The notes beneath the pieces were generated by a model. It made no database searches, was not told where the DNA came from, and saw only the letters and a list, made by a program, of their open reading frames with translations. A DNA stretch of 64,000 bases from a bacterium. GTDB lineage: Bacteria > RBG-13-66-14 > B26-G2 > WVWN01. The DNA is taken from NCBI GenBank assembly GCA_035529855.1, contig DATKVX010000079.1, forward strand, positions 1-64,000. The letters are read 5' to 3'. The position numbers and the translations under genes were made by a program. Numbering within the stretch: the first letter of the stretch is position 1; each line of letters starts with the position of its first letter. This document shows positions 7,395 through 15,533 of the stretch, one piece after another.

Positions 7395-7913
7395 TTAATC
7401 GAGGAAAAGGTATTTTCGCCAGTGAACGTTGCCGGCGAGGTCCGCGGCGTAGATTTTTTGAAGGTAGGGGAGGAAGGCGGGCTCCTTGGGCCGGCTGAGC
7501 AGCTTCATCCTCGCCTCCTCCGGCGTGCGGTCCGCCTTGAGGTTGTTGCAGCGCTGGCAGCACGCGACGACGTTTTCCCAGGCGTGCTTGCCGCCGACCG
7601 CGACGGGTATCACGTGGTCGATGGTGAGGTCCGACTTTTGGCGGCCGCAGTACTGGCAACTGAAGCCGTCGCGGCGGAGTACGTTTTTACGGTTAAACTT
7701 AATCCGGCGCCGGGCCGGATTTATGTATTGCATGAGGCGCAAGACCGACGGCGCGGGGAACTCGGCGCTGGGCGACCGCAGCACGACGCCGTTGGTCTCG
7801 ATCGTCTCGGCCTTCTCCAGGTACAACAACCCCACGGCACGCCGGAGCCCTACTATGGCCATAGGCTCGTAGCTGGCGTTGAGTAACAGGACGTTGGCGT
7901 TCAAGTCGGCCAT
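7395..7913 (-). CDS. HNH endonuclease family protein
   Basis: A 172-residue protein with a complete HNH/zinc-ribbon core: CQYCG, SDLTIDHVIPVAVGGKHAWENVVACCQRCN (DH dyad, Asn, second CxxC) and the structural N of CNNLK. The N-terminal region VLLLNASYEPM is typical of the widespread stand-alone HNH proteins annotated as endonucleases, whose biological role is poorly known. It is first in an operon with lptE and holA and is transcribed from the promoter at 7928-7956 with a very short leader. Confidence 0.85.
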   Translation of the reverse strand: MADLNANVLLLNASYEPMAIVGLRRAVGLLYLEKAETIETNGVVLRSPSAEFPAPSVLRLMQYINPARRRIKFNRKNVLRRDGFSCQYCGRQKSDLTIDHVIPVAVGGKHAWENVVACCQRCNNLKADRTPEEARMKLLSRPKEPAFLPYLQKIYAADLAGNVHWRKYLFLD

Positions 7914-7927
7914 AATTTATAATACAC

Positions 7928-7956
7928 AATATAATACCTGACCGCCGGAAAATCAA
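7928..7956 (-). promoter_or_regulatory. Sigma-70-like promoter of HNH-lptE-holA operon
   Basis: Minus strand TTGATT (7956-7951), 17-base spacer, TATATT (7933-7928). Only 14 bases separate the -10 box from the ATG, so the transcript leader would be about 8 bases and there is no room for a normal ribosome-binding site. Confidence 0.65.
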
Positions 7957-7989
7957 GGCTTTTTTCGCTGGACGCGGTTTACCCCGGCC

Positions 7990-8018
7990 TTGACATCGTG
8001 GTTGGAACCGGTTACGAT
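7990..8018 (+). promoter_or_regulatory. Sigma-70-like promoter of NHL-repeat gene
   Basis: TTGACA (7990-7995), 17-base spacer, TACGAT (8013-8018), leaving a leader of about 118 bases before the GTG at 8143. Confidence 0.6.
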
Positions 8019-8142
8019 ATAGGTGGACGGTAGGCGCCGGCGTTCGTTATAAATAAGGTGTAAGCGTCGTCGCCTTGCGGCGTGAGACCGGCTTTCCCAA
8101 AGGGTTTATTAATGGGAAAAACCGAGAGAGGATGAGTACGGC

Positions 8143-9105
8143 GTGAAAAAAATAATAGCTTATACGGCGTCGGCGTTTACGGCCGCGGCCGCGTGGGGCA
8201 TCTGGGTATACGAAGGCGGTTGGGGTAGCGAAGGGCGCGGCGACGGCCAATTCTACTTCCCGCGCAGCGTGGCTTGCGCCCCGGGCGGGAACGTCTACGT
8301 GGCCGATACCAGCAATAACCGGATACAATATTTCACCGCCGACGGTTCGTTCTTGGGTAAGTGGGGTAAGGTCGGGTCCCTCGAAGGCCAGTTCAAAAAC
8401 CCGCGCCACCTCGCCGTAACGTCGGGCGGTCGCGTCTACGTGGCCGACGGCGGCAACAGCCGCGTGCAATATTTTACGGCGAACGGTTCTTTTCTCGGCG
8501 CTTGGGGCTCGAGCGGTACCGGCGACGGCGAGTTCGATATCCCGCGCGGGTTGGCGCTGGCGTCCGACGGAAAAGTTTATATAGCCGATACCGACAACTT
8601 CCGCGTTCAGTACTTTACCTCTTCGGGCTCGTTCCTGGGTAAATGGGGCTCCGAGGGTAAAGGCGACGGCCAATTCAACCTGCCGCGTGCCATAGCCGTC
8701 GCCCCCAACGGCGACGTTTACGTGGCGGATACTCAGAACCACCGGCTCCAGTACTTCACTCCCGCCGGTTCTTTTCTCGGGAAATGGGGCAGCCTCGGCG
8801 CCGCACCCGGGAAATTCCAAGTTCCTACGGGTGTCGCCGTGGCGCCCGACGGCACCGTCTTCGTGGCGGACCTGGCCAACTTCCGCATACAATATTTCAC
8901 GCCTACCGGCTCGTTCCTTGGGACGTGGGGGAAGAGAGGGAGCGGCCCCGGCGAGTTCAATTATGCGTACGGCGTCGCCGTTGCGCCGGGCGCGGTTCGC
9001 GTCTATACGGCCGAAATGCGTAACCACCGGATACAGTATTTCCGGGAGTCCGAACCCGCCGTCTTGCCGACGTCGTTGGGCCGCGTTAAAGCTTTGTTCG
9101 ATTAG
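8143..9105 (+). CDS. Secreted NHL-repeat six-bladed propeller with C-terminal tail motif
   Basis: A 320-residue exported protein: short signal peptide (MKKIIAYTASAFTAAAAW), then six NHL blades of about 47 residues. Each has the pattern GDGQFxxPRxxAVAPxGxVYVADTxNxRxQYFTxxGSFLGKWG. NHL propellers bind proteins, glycans or RNA; here the signal peptide implies a periplasmic or surface role. The last residues, PTSLGRVKALFD, fall outside the propeller and recur almost unchanged at the end of the next gene. The start is GTG 8143, preceded by a GAGAGAGGATGAG stretch. The near-identical blades suggest recent internal duplication. Confidence 0.85.
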   Translation: MKKIIAYTASAFTAAAAWGIWVYEGGWGSEGRGDGQFYFPRSVACAPGGNVYVADTSNNRIQYFTADGSFLGKWGKVGSLEGQFKNPRHLAVTSGGRVYVADGGNSRVQYFTANGSFLGAWGSSGTGDGEFDIPRGLALASDGKVYIADTDNFRVQYFTSSGSFLGKWGSEGKGDGQFNLPRAIAVAPNGDVYVADTQNHRLQYFTPAGSFLGKWGSLGAAPGKFQVPTGVAVAPDGTVFVADLANFRIQYFTPTGSFLGTWGKRGSGPGEFNYAYGVAVAPGAVRVYTAEMRNHRIQYFRESEPAVLPTSLGRVKALFD

Positions 9106-9149
9106 ATGTTCGCGGGGCGGTCGGGAAAACAGCGGCCGCTATTTTTGTC

Positions 9150-9177
9150 TTGACAATAGGAATTATTTGGTTATAAT
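9150..9177 (+). promoter_or_regulatory. Consensus sigma-70 promoter
   Basis: Exact TTGACA (9150-9155) and exact TATAAT (9172-9177) with a 16-base spacer, the best promoter in the window. The predicted leader to the GTG at 9332 is about 148 bases and holds a small inverted repeat (ACGTTC ... GAACGT, 9230-9252). Confidence 0.75.
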
Positions 9178-9331
9178 CGGTATTAGAGGAGGGGGATTCC
9201 GCGTTTCGACCGCGCGTATCTACGGGAAGACGTTCTTAGTGCGCGGGAACGTTTGCGGGTAGAGGAAGGGCTCCGGGATGTTTTGAAGTTACGGACTAAC
9301 TGGCCCTTTACCAAAACCTAGGGGGTGATTC

Positions 9332-10156
9332 GTGATCATTAAACGTGCGATAATAGCCGCGGTGGTTTGCACGGCAAGCGTGGCGTTCGCCGGAATGGGG
9401 TCGTTGATAGCGTCGTTCCCCAACGCCGGTAAAAGTACCCATTACGGCATGGCCGCGGACCTCGAATACCTATATTCGTTCCATAACGACATCGTCCGGG
9501 ATTACCCCATAAACGTCCTCCGGCGGTCCGACGGGTTCTTTGTACGGTCGATAGAGGTCCCGTTCCCGCCGTTGGAGAAACCGTACGTCCGGGGGGTTGG
9601 TTACGAGGGCGACGGGACGTTGGGGCAGGGCTACCTCCACCTGAATAACTACGGGTACCGGTACGTCGCGAAGGTCCGGGTGGCCAACGGGAAGCTGGTC
9701 GGCTCGTGGCAATGGAGCGGCGGCGACAACAGGTACGGCTTATGCGCCGAGAACGACAAGACCCGGATCGGGACCCTTAAGGGTTTCTACCAGAGCTACT
9801 TGAGCGGCGTCTGGTGGCACTCCGATAAAAAGGGCAGCTTGATATCGTCGTGGCGGTCGCCGGTGACGAATTACGCGTACGACCTCGCCTGGGATTACCG
9901 CAACAACTTTATCTGGTACGCCAACTCCAGCACGAATTGGGTCTTCGGTATGACGACCGCCGGGTCCATCCGGGAGTCTTGGCCTTTGAAAAGCGGCGTT
10001 CGGTACGCGTACGGCATCGCCTATTACGCCCACCGCTTGTACGTGAGTACTTCCGGCGGCTCTCCGGACGAATACATCTGGGTTTACGATTGCCCGGTGT
10101 CTACGGCCCGCGTCGAGCCGGCTTCCCTGGGCCGGGTCAAGGCCTTGTTCGAATAA
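9332..10156 (+). CDS. Secreted protein of propeller-like composition, same C-terminal tail motif
   Basis: A 274-residue protein with a clear Sec signal peptide (IIKRAIIAAVVCTASVAFAG). The mature part is rich in Trp, Tyr and Gly with repeated strand-like units (LYSFHNDIVRDY, YVAKVRVANGKLVGSW, FIWYANSSTNWVFGMTT, LYVSTSGGSPDEYIWVYD). This fits a beta-propeller, but no family is recognised. It ends VEPASLGRVKALFE, matching the tail of the NHL protein upstream in 9 consecutive residues with different codons. The GTG start follows an AGGGGGTG Shine-Dalgarno. Its own strong promoter suggests high expression. Confidence 0.75.
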   Translation: MIIKRAIIAAVVCTASVAFAGMGSLIASFPNAGKSTHYGMAADLEYLYSFHNDIVRDYPINVLRRSDGFFVRSIEVPFPPLEKPYVRGVGYEGDGTLGQGYLHLNNYGYRYVAKVRVANGKLVGSWQWSGGDNRYGLCAENDKTRIGTLKGFYQSYLSGVWWHSDKKGSLISSWRSPVTNYAYDLAWDYRNNFIWYANSSTNWVFGMTTAGSIRESWPLKSGVRYAYGIAYYAHRLYVSTSGGSPDEYIWVYDCPVSTARVEPASLGRVKALFE

Positions 10157-10312
10157 GTTAGGTCGCCGGGGGGCCGGTCGGCGAACGCCGCCCAGGCGCG
10201 GCGGGCCGTTAAGTCGCCGTGTTTGGAAGGGCGCCCGGTAAGCGGAGGTGAGTGCGTCCGCGTAGGGGCGTTACTGTACGGGTAGTTGTGCATTTTGTTT
10301 GGCTAATTAGCT

Positions 10313-10345
10313 CGGCGCCGCGAAGGGGCGCCGGGCGGTTTTTTT
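10313..10345 (+). terminator. Intrinsic terminator
   Basis: CGGCGCC / GGCGCCG stem with a 7-base loop, then GGCGG and seven T. It ends transcription from the preceding secreted-protein gene. Confidence 0.7.
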
Positions 10346-10348
10346 CGC

Positions 10349-10377
10349 TTGACACGCTTCCGAGGCGTATGTTAGGT
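10349..10377 (+). promoter_or_regulatory. Possible promoter of surface cassette
   Basis: Exact TTGACA at 10349-10354; 17 bases on, TTAGGT (10372-10377) is a weak -10. It starts just after the terminator T-run, the usual place for the next unit's promoter. Confidence 0.35.
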
Positions 10378-10591
10378 TTTTGAGCGAAGGAAGTAACTAG
10401 ATTGGGTAGATTAGGCGTGCGGCCGGGGCGGTAAGGCCGGCTGGGCGCCCCGAAGGTATATTGCGAATCGGCGCTAGGAGGTGAACGAGGGTTTTAAGGA
10501 ATAAGATATACGGTTTTCTAAACAACGTACGACAACAACGGCGCTGGACGCCAACGTTCCCTAAACATCCGAAAGGGGGTGTCCTCTTAGC

Positions 10592-13252
10592 GTGCGCGTA
10601 AAATATTTAAAGAGAAATCTCGCCGGGGCAGCGTTGATATTGCTCGCGGCGAACGTAGCGGGCGCTGCCGACACCGGGACGATTTCCGGTTTGGTAACGG
10701 GCCAGAACGGCGAGCCCTTATCCGGGGTTTTTATCGTCGTAAAGGGTGCGCAGCGATTTGCCACGTCGAACGCTGACGGGTATTACGTCATCACGCCGGT
10801 CCCGGTAGGTATATTCGAAGTTAAAGCGTCGCGTATAGGCTATACCGAACAGGTTAGGACGGGCGTTAAGGTCATCGCCGGCTTGAGGACCAATGCTTCG
10901 TTCCAACTGCAGTCCGGCGGGGCGACGGGTACGGTCTACATCCAATCGGAAGAACCTCTCATCAAGTGGACCGAGACCTATACCGAGGTCATTATCGGCA
11001 GAGAGCAGCTCGATACCCAGGTAGTCGATGAATTCGCCGACGTGCTTGTTCGGACGCCCGGCATCGTTTACGAGACCAGCGACGCGTCTACGTTGAACCT
11101 CCACATCCGCGGCGGCCGCGGAAGCGAAATCGCGTACATCGTAGACGGCGTGAACATTACCAACCCCATCGTCGGCGGCGCCGGCATGCAGATCCCGGTC
11201 GACGCCATAGAGCAGATGAACGTCATCACCGCGGGTTGGGACGCCGAATTCGGCGAAGCGCAGTCCGGGATTATCAACATCCAAACTAAAGAGGGCCGCG
11301 ACAAGTACACCGGCGAGGTAGGCGTAACCCAGGAGATTTACACCGCCAAGCGGGAGTGGGATTCGCACAAGGCGCTGGAGTCGACCGGCCTGGAGGACCC
11401 TGCCAGCCCGCTCATATCTTGGCACACCGCGACCCGCGAGACCAAGTACTCCAAGTACCGCGGCTCGTTCGGCGGCCCCATTTGGCCGGGCGTCGACGAA
11501 CTCGGCTACTTCGCCGCCGGTGACTACACCCGCGACTGGAGCGTATACCCGCTACCGGAGCCCGCTATTCAGTGGAACGCCAACGGCAAGCTCTCCATCA
11601 GGCCTACCGGCCGGGTGCGTATGGTCGTGAGCGGCGGCCGGGCGTGGGAAGAACGCCAGCTCTTCAAGAACGAGTACCAGTACAATCTCGACGGTTACTA
11701 CTACCGCAAGGAAGGGTCCAGCCGGTTGAGCGCGAACGTTACGCATAACGTATCGGACCGCTTCTATTACAGCGTTACCGGCGCGACCTTCAAGAACAAC
11801 CGTTCGCTCATAACGGGCGGGAAGCACTGGACCGATTACGACCTCAACCGTGTTAAAACCGACCCCACCGGGTGGTTCGTAACCTCCGGCGACTTTCCCA
11901 TCTACGAGACGCGGGACCAGGTCTACTTCGACGGCAAGGCCGACTTCCAGTACGAAATAGCCCGTGTCGGCGACAACCGCGCGTTGTCCTTGAACGTCAT
12001 CAAGGGCGGCGTGGGGTTCAAGAACCAAGACGTCAACTTCTACCAGGTTCAGACCTATCCGGCCAACGTCTACACCAACATCTTCCACGTCTATCCCTTC
12101 GAAAGCCACGCCTACCTCCAGGATAAGCTGGAATACTCGGGTATGGTAATTAACATCGGGTTGCGTTTCGACGTCTTTGCCCCCAACGCGTCGTACCCCG
12201 ACGACCCCTTCAACTACCGGTGGGGTTTCGCTCACAGCCCGACCTCCGGCGAGGAATTGGTAGGAGTCAACTCCGCATCGCCGTACCGCTTCTATTGGGA
12301 TATGCCGCGGCTCGAGGCGAAGAATTCCTATCAGGTGAGCCCGCGCGTGGGCGTCTCCTACCCGATCTCGGACCGCGATAAACTCCACTTCTCGTACGGC
12401 CACTTCTTCCAAGTACCGCCGTTGATCTACCTCTACCAGAGTACGCAGACGCAGTTGACCGGCGCGTACCCCATTATGGGTAACCCGGACCTCGCGCCCC
12501 AGAAGACGGTGCAATACGAGATCGGCGTCGAGCACCTCTTCACCGACGACCTCAAAGCCAAGGTCTCGGCGTACTTCAAGGACATCCGGGACCTCATCGA
12601 CACCGACCGTATCAACTACGCGCAGGGTTGGAACTACACCAAGATCGTGAACGCCGATTTCGGTTCGGTGCGCGGCATGGAGCTCACCATCGATAAACGG
12701 ATGACGAGGCACTTCTCCGGTAATCTCGGATATACCTTCTCCGTGGCCAAGGGCCTCGCGTCTAACTACTATCAGGGCTATAACTACGCGTACCGCGGCT
12801 GGAACGTTCCTAACCAAGAGAACCTGCTCAACTGGGACCAAACCCACAAGCTCGACCTGACCTTGGACTACCGGACTAATTTCAGCATCCACAACTTCGG
12901 CGCCAATACCACCGTCTCCTACGGGTCCGGTATGCCTTACTCCAAACCGCCGTCGGGAGCCGGCCAGCCCGAGATTAATTCCGAGCGTATGCCCTGGACG
13001 TTGAACTGGAACGTGAAGGGCGAGTACTCGGTAACTTATTGGGGCTTGACCTACACCGCCTTCTGCGAGGTTATCAACCTCCTCAACCGCGAAAACGTTT
13101 TCAACTTCGGCGAGGACGAAGGAGACGGCGCGGGCTCCGACTGGCTGCCGTGGTACTACCGCTACGGCGACCCGAACGGCCCGTACGACGATATGGAATG
13201 CTTTGGCGACCCGTTGCGCTTGCGCGTCGGGTTGGACATAGGGTTCCTCTAA
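10592..13252 (+). CDS. TonB-dependent receptor with carboxypeptidase-regulatory-like N-domain
   Basis: An 886-residue outer-membrane receptor. Signal peptide 1-25 (ends VAGAAD). Then a CarbopepD_reg/CNA-B-like beta-sandwich (GTISGLVTGQNGEPLSGVFIVVKG, about 28-110), a plug domain (DEFADVLVRTPGIVYE, LHIRGGRGSEIAYIVDGVNITNP, about 140-250) and a beta-barrel ending LRLRVGLDIGFL. The plug signature IRGGRGSEIAYIVDG is typical of FCB-type receptors. It imports or exports large ligands using TonB energy; the substrate is unknown. GTG start after GAAAGGGGGTG. It heads a cassette with the next two genes. Confidence 0.88.
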   Translation: MRVKYLKRNLAGAALILLAANVAGAADTGTISGLVTGQNGEPLSGVFIVVKGAQRFATSNADGYYVITPVPVGIFEVKASRIGYTEQVRTGVKVIAGLRTNASFQLQSGGATGTVYIQSEEPLIKWTETYTEVIIGREQLDTQVVDEFADVLVRTPGIVYETSDASTLNLHIRGGRGSEIAYIVDGVNITNPIVGGAGMQIPVDAIEQMNVITAGWDAEFGEAQSGIINIQTKEGRDKYTGEVGVTQEIYTAKREWDSHKALESTGLEDPASPLISWHTATRETKYSKYRGSFGGPIWPGVDELGYFAAGDYTRDWSVYPLPEPAIQWNANGKLSIRPTGRVRMVVSGGRAWEERQLFKNEYQYNLDGYYYRKEGSSRLSANVTHNVSDRFYYSVTGATFKNNRSLITGGKHWTDYDLNRVKTDPTGWFVTSGDFPIYETRDQVYFDGKADFQYEIARVGDNRALSLNVIKGGVGFKNQDVNFYQVQTYPANVYTNIFHVYPFESHAYLQDKLEYSGMVINIGLRFDVFAPNASYPDDPFNYRWGFAHSPTSGEELVGVNSASPYRFYWDMPRLEAKNSYQVSPRVGVSYPISDRDKLHFSYGHFFQVPPLIYLYQSTQTQLTGAYPIMGNPDLAPQKTVQYEIGVEHLFTDDLKAKVSAYFKDIRDLIDTDRINYAQGWNYTKIVNADFGSVRGMELTIDKRMTRHFSGNLGYTFSVAKGLASNYYQGYNYAYRGWNVPNQENLLNWDQTHKLDLTLDYRTNFSIHNFGANTTVSYGSGMPYSKPPSGAGQPEINSERMPWTLNWNVKGEYSVTYWGLTYTAFCEVINLLNRENVFNFGEDEGDGAGSDWLPWYYRYGDPNGPYDDMECFGDPLRLRVGLDIGFL

Positions 13253-13266
13253 TAACGAATACGTTG

Positions 13267-13290
13267 GGGGTCGCCCAGGCCGGCGACCCC
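13267..13290 (+). promoter_or_regulatory. Intercistronic hairpin
   Basis: GGGGTCGCC / GGCGACCCC, a 9-bp perfect stem with a 6-base loop, in the 77-base gap after the receptor gene. A C-run rather than a T-run follows, so it is more likely an mRNA-stability or partial-attenuation element than a terminator. Confidence 0.5.
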
Positions 13291-13329
13291 TCCCCCCCCG
13301 AATCTCTTCCGAGAAAGGAGAGGGGAGAG

Positions 13330-15519
13330 TTGAGGATAATAAGACGAATAGGGCCGATACCACGTCTAATCTTGACGGGTGTAGTGGCCGCGGGCGCGGT
13401 TGTACTCTTGACCGCGGCTATGAAGAACGGCGTTCGCGCCGGGCCCGGCGGATTGGACGTACGGGTGTTTGACTACCTGGACGTCAATAACTTCTGGATG
13501 AAGATCTGGAACCAGCAGATGATCGGCGACAGCACGAGCGATACCAACGGCGAGTGGCCCGGCGGTTCCGGCGTCCATTACGTCTACGCCGGTTACACGT
13601 GGTTCGGCACCTTGATAAGCGGCGAGATTTACGTCAGCGGCGCTATGGCCATCGGCAGCGGCTCAGACCCCGAGTGGCACGAGCTCCCACCCACGGAGAA
13701 CGAGCTGCTGATGAGCGACAAGGGCAACTGGGAGGAGAAGAAGCCGTCGTACGTCAAGACCACCGGCGACCTTGACTCCTACGCCATATGCGACGACTCC
13801 CATGCGGGCGAAAGAGGCCCCATCCCGTGCCAGCTCGAGTACCACGGCATCTGTTGGTCCGCGCCCGGCCACGACGACTGGATCGTCCTCGAGTGCTGGC
13901 TCACCAACAAGAACTCGAGCACTCTCGATGATTGCTACATCTCGCTGGCGTACGACATCGACATCGGCGGCTCGCTCGACTACATCGACGACCTCGTCGG
14001 TTACGAGGGCAACGAGGTCTACGACCTCTGGACGAACCCGACCAGGGCGGGCGCCGACTGGACGGAGGAATTCCCCGACGGCATACCGGACGAATACGAC
14101 GCGGTTAACTTCACCTCCACTTCCGCCACTAAGCCCATCGACAAGGAAATGAACGGCTGGCCCCGCATGATGGCCTACATGTACGACGAGGGCGGCGAAG
14201 CCCGCGACACGCCGGGCTATTGCGGCGTCCGCGTCATGGGCTGGATGGACGACGCCGAAAAGGTCGACAGCCTGATCGAGATCTCGAGCCAGCACTCCTG
14301 GGACATCATGAACGACCCCGATACCGACGCCTACAAGTACGGCTACATGATCGACGTCGGCACCTTCGAGGAGATCAACACCGCCTACGACTGGCGCATC
14401 GACCCGGCTTTCGGGCCCTTCGAGATGGAACCCGACGAGGTCCTCCACTGGTGGACCGGCGTAATTATGGGCCCCGACCTCAACGGCCTGCGCAAGAACT
14501 CGGATGCGCTGTACGCCGACTTCCTGGGCCCCGACGGCCTACCGGGAACCGGCGACGACTGGGAAGTGGTATCGCCGCCGACGTCGCCCCGTTTGGTGGG
14601 GGTGCGCGGCGACAACCAGGTAACGATTCGCTGGAACCCGCGTTACAAGGCGGGTAAAAATACCGAGACCGACAGAGACCCCCGTTCCGACTTACGGGAT
14701 TTCGACGGCTACATCGTGTGGCGCTCCGACGTCGGCTTCGACTCCGGCTGGACACCGGTCCTGTGGGTAGACAAGCTAAGCCAGAAAGGCCCCGATAACC
14801 CGGACGCCGACAAGAGGTTCTACGCTTGGGGCTGGCGCGTAAAGAACCGGCCTAAGCTTTTTCTTAACGAGGTTGTCCCCACCGGTCAGGGTAACGAACC
14901 CGATTTACAAGGAAAGACGGCCGTAGCTCTCGAGGATATCGGTGGGTCGTTCCCGACGAATACCCGCGGGGGCGGCGCGGTGCGGTTGCGCAAGGTTTCC
15001 GGCTATTACGAGTTGGTGGACGGCGTGGACGCGACCGGCGTCGTCACGGGTGACCTGAATAACGGTACCCGCTACTACTACGCCGTCGTGGGGTACGATT
15101 TCGGTAGAAAAACCGAAAAGGGCGGCGACCGCCCGACCGCGGGCGGTAGGAACGTCAACGCGCTAGAGGTTATTCCCTTACCGATGGCGCGCGACGTAAT
15201 GGACGATATCCGTGTAGTTCCCAACCCGTACAAGGGCAGCGCGGATTGGGAGGAGTGGACCGGTTCCGGCGTACGCCTCGGCAAGATCTACTTCATGAAC
15301 TTGCCGGAAAAGTGCACCGTCCGGATCTACACCATCGCGGGAGATCTCGTCCGTATGTTGGAACACAACGACGTCACCTTCGGCGCCTTAGGCTGGGACC
15401 TCACCGGCGAAGCGGGCGTCCAGGTGGCGAGCGGTATCTACATCTATCACGTTGATGCGCCCGATTACGGCGAGAAGCTTGGGAAGTTCGCCATCTTAGT
15501 CGGTCGCCAAAGCCAATAA
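13330..15519 (+). CDS. Large secreted protein with Fn3-like and FlgD-like C-terminal domains
   Basis: A 729-residue exported protein. Start TTG 13330, after AGGAGAGGGGAG; the frame continues upstream over the receptor 3' end but without a better start. N-terminal hydrophobic segment LILTGVVAAGAVVLLTAAM acts as signal or anchor. The central part is rich in Asp, Trp and Tyr. A fibronectin-III-like region follows (PTSPRLVGVRGDNQVTIRWNP). The C-terminal about 100 residues (VVPNPYKGSADWEEW, LPEKCTVRIYTIAGDLVRML, GVQVASGIYIYHV) are the FlgD Ig-like fold that in Bacteroidetes relatives serves as a type IX sorting domain. With a receptor before and a PorV-like gene after, surface display is likely. 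Confidence 0.75.
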   Translation: MRIIRRIGPIPRLILTGVVAAGAVVLLTAAMKNGVRAGPGGLDVRVFDYLDVNNFWMKIWNQQMIGDSTSDTNGEWPGGSGVHYVYAGYTWFGTLISGEIYVSGAMAIGSGSDPEWHELPPTENELLMSDKGNWEEKKPSYVKTTGDLDSYAICDDSHAGERGPIPCQLEYHGICWSAPGHDDWIVLECWLTNKNSSTLDDCYISLAYDIDIGGSLDYIDDLVGYEGNEVYDLWTNPTRAGADWTEEFPDGIPDEYDAVNFTSTSATKPIDKEMNGWPRMMAYMYDEGGEARDTPGYCGVRVMGWMDDAEKVDSLIEISSQHSWDIMNDPDTDAYKYGYMIDVGTFEEINTAYDWRIDPAFGPFEMEPDEVLHWWTGVIMGPDLNGLRKNSDALYADFLGPDGLPGTGDDWEVVSPPTSPRLVGVRGDNQVTIRWNPRYKAGKNTETDRDPRSDLRDFDGYIVWRSDVGFDSGWTPVLWVDKLSQKGPDNPDADKRFYAWGWRVKNRPKLFLNEVVPTGQGNEPDLQGKTAVALEDIGGSFPTNTRGGGAVRLRKVSGYYELVDGVDATGVVTGDLNNGTRYYYAVVGYDFGRKTEKGGDRPTAGGRNVNALEVIPLPMARDVMDDIRVVPNPYKGSADWEEWTGSGVRLGKIYFMNLPEKCTVRIYTIAGDLVRMLEHNDVTFGALGWDLTGEAGVQVASGIYIYHVDAPDYGEKLGKFAILVGRQSQ

Positions 15520-15533
15520 GGGAGGTAAGACAG

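Larger units (their letters stand above)
10157..10591 (+). other. 435-base intergenic region before TonB-dependent receptor
   Basis: This gap holds an intrinsic terminator (10313-10345) and a possible promoter (10349-10377). The 214 bases after the promoter have no convincing ORF or RNA fold that I can see; an AGGAGG at 10478-10483 has no start codon at a suitable distance. A long leader may exist for the receptor gene. Confidence 0.5.

Noticed and set aside
8047-9027. Long open frame antisense to the NHL gene
   Set aside because: It mirrors the repeat periodicity of the NHL blades on the other strand and lacks a ribosome site; a product of GC-rich codon bias.
8180-9050. DNA tandem repeat of about 141 bp
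   Set aside because: This is explained by the NHL blades; unit sequences have diverged and are protein repeats, not a satellite or CRISPR.
9178-9331. Leader peptide or riboswitch in the long leader of the secreted-protein gene
   Set aside because: An AGGAGG near 9187 has no start codon at proper distance and no known riboswitch pattern is visible.
11552-13363. 603-codon open frame antisense to the TonB-dependent receptor
   Set aside because: No recognisable domain, low-complexity Val/Arg/Glu content, and it covers a firm gene; codon-bias shadow.
13663-14448. 261-codon frame antisense to the FlgD-domain protein gene
   Set aside because: Val/Asp-rich composition typical of reverse reading of this genome's codons; no ribosome site.
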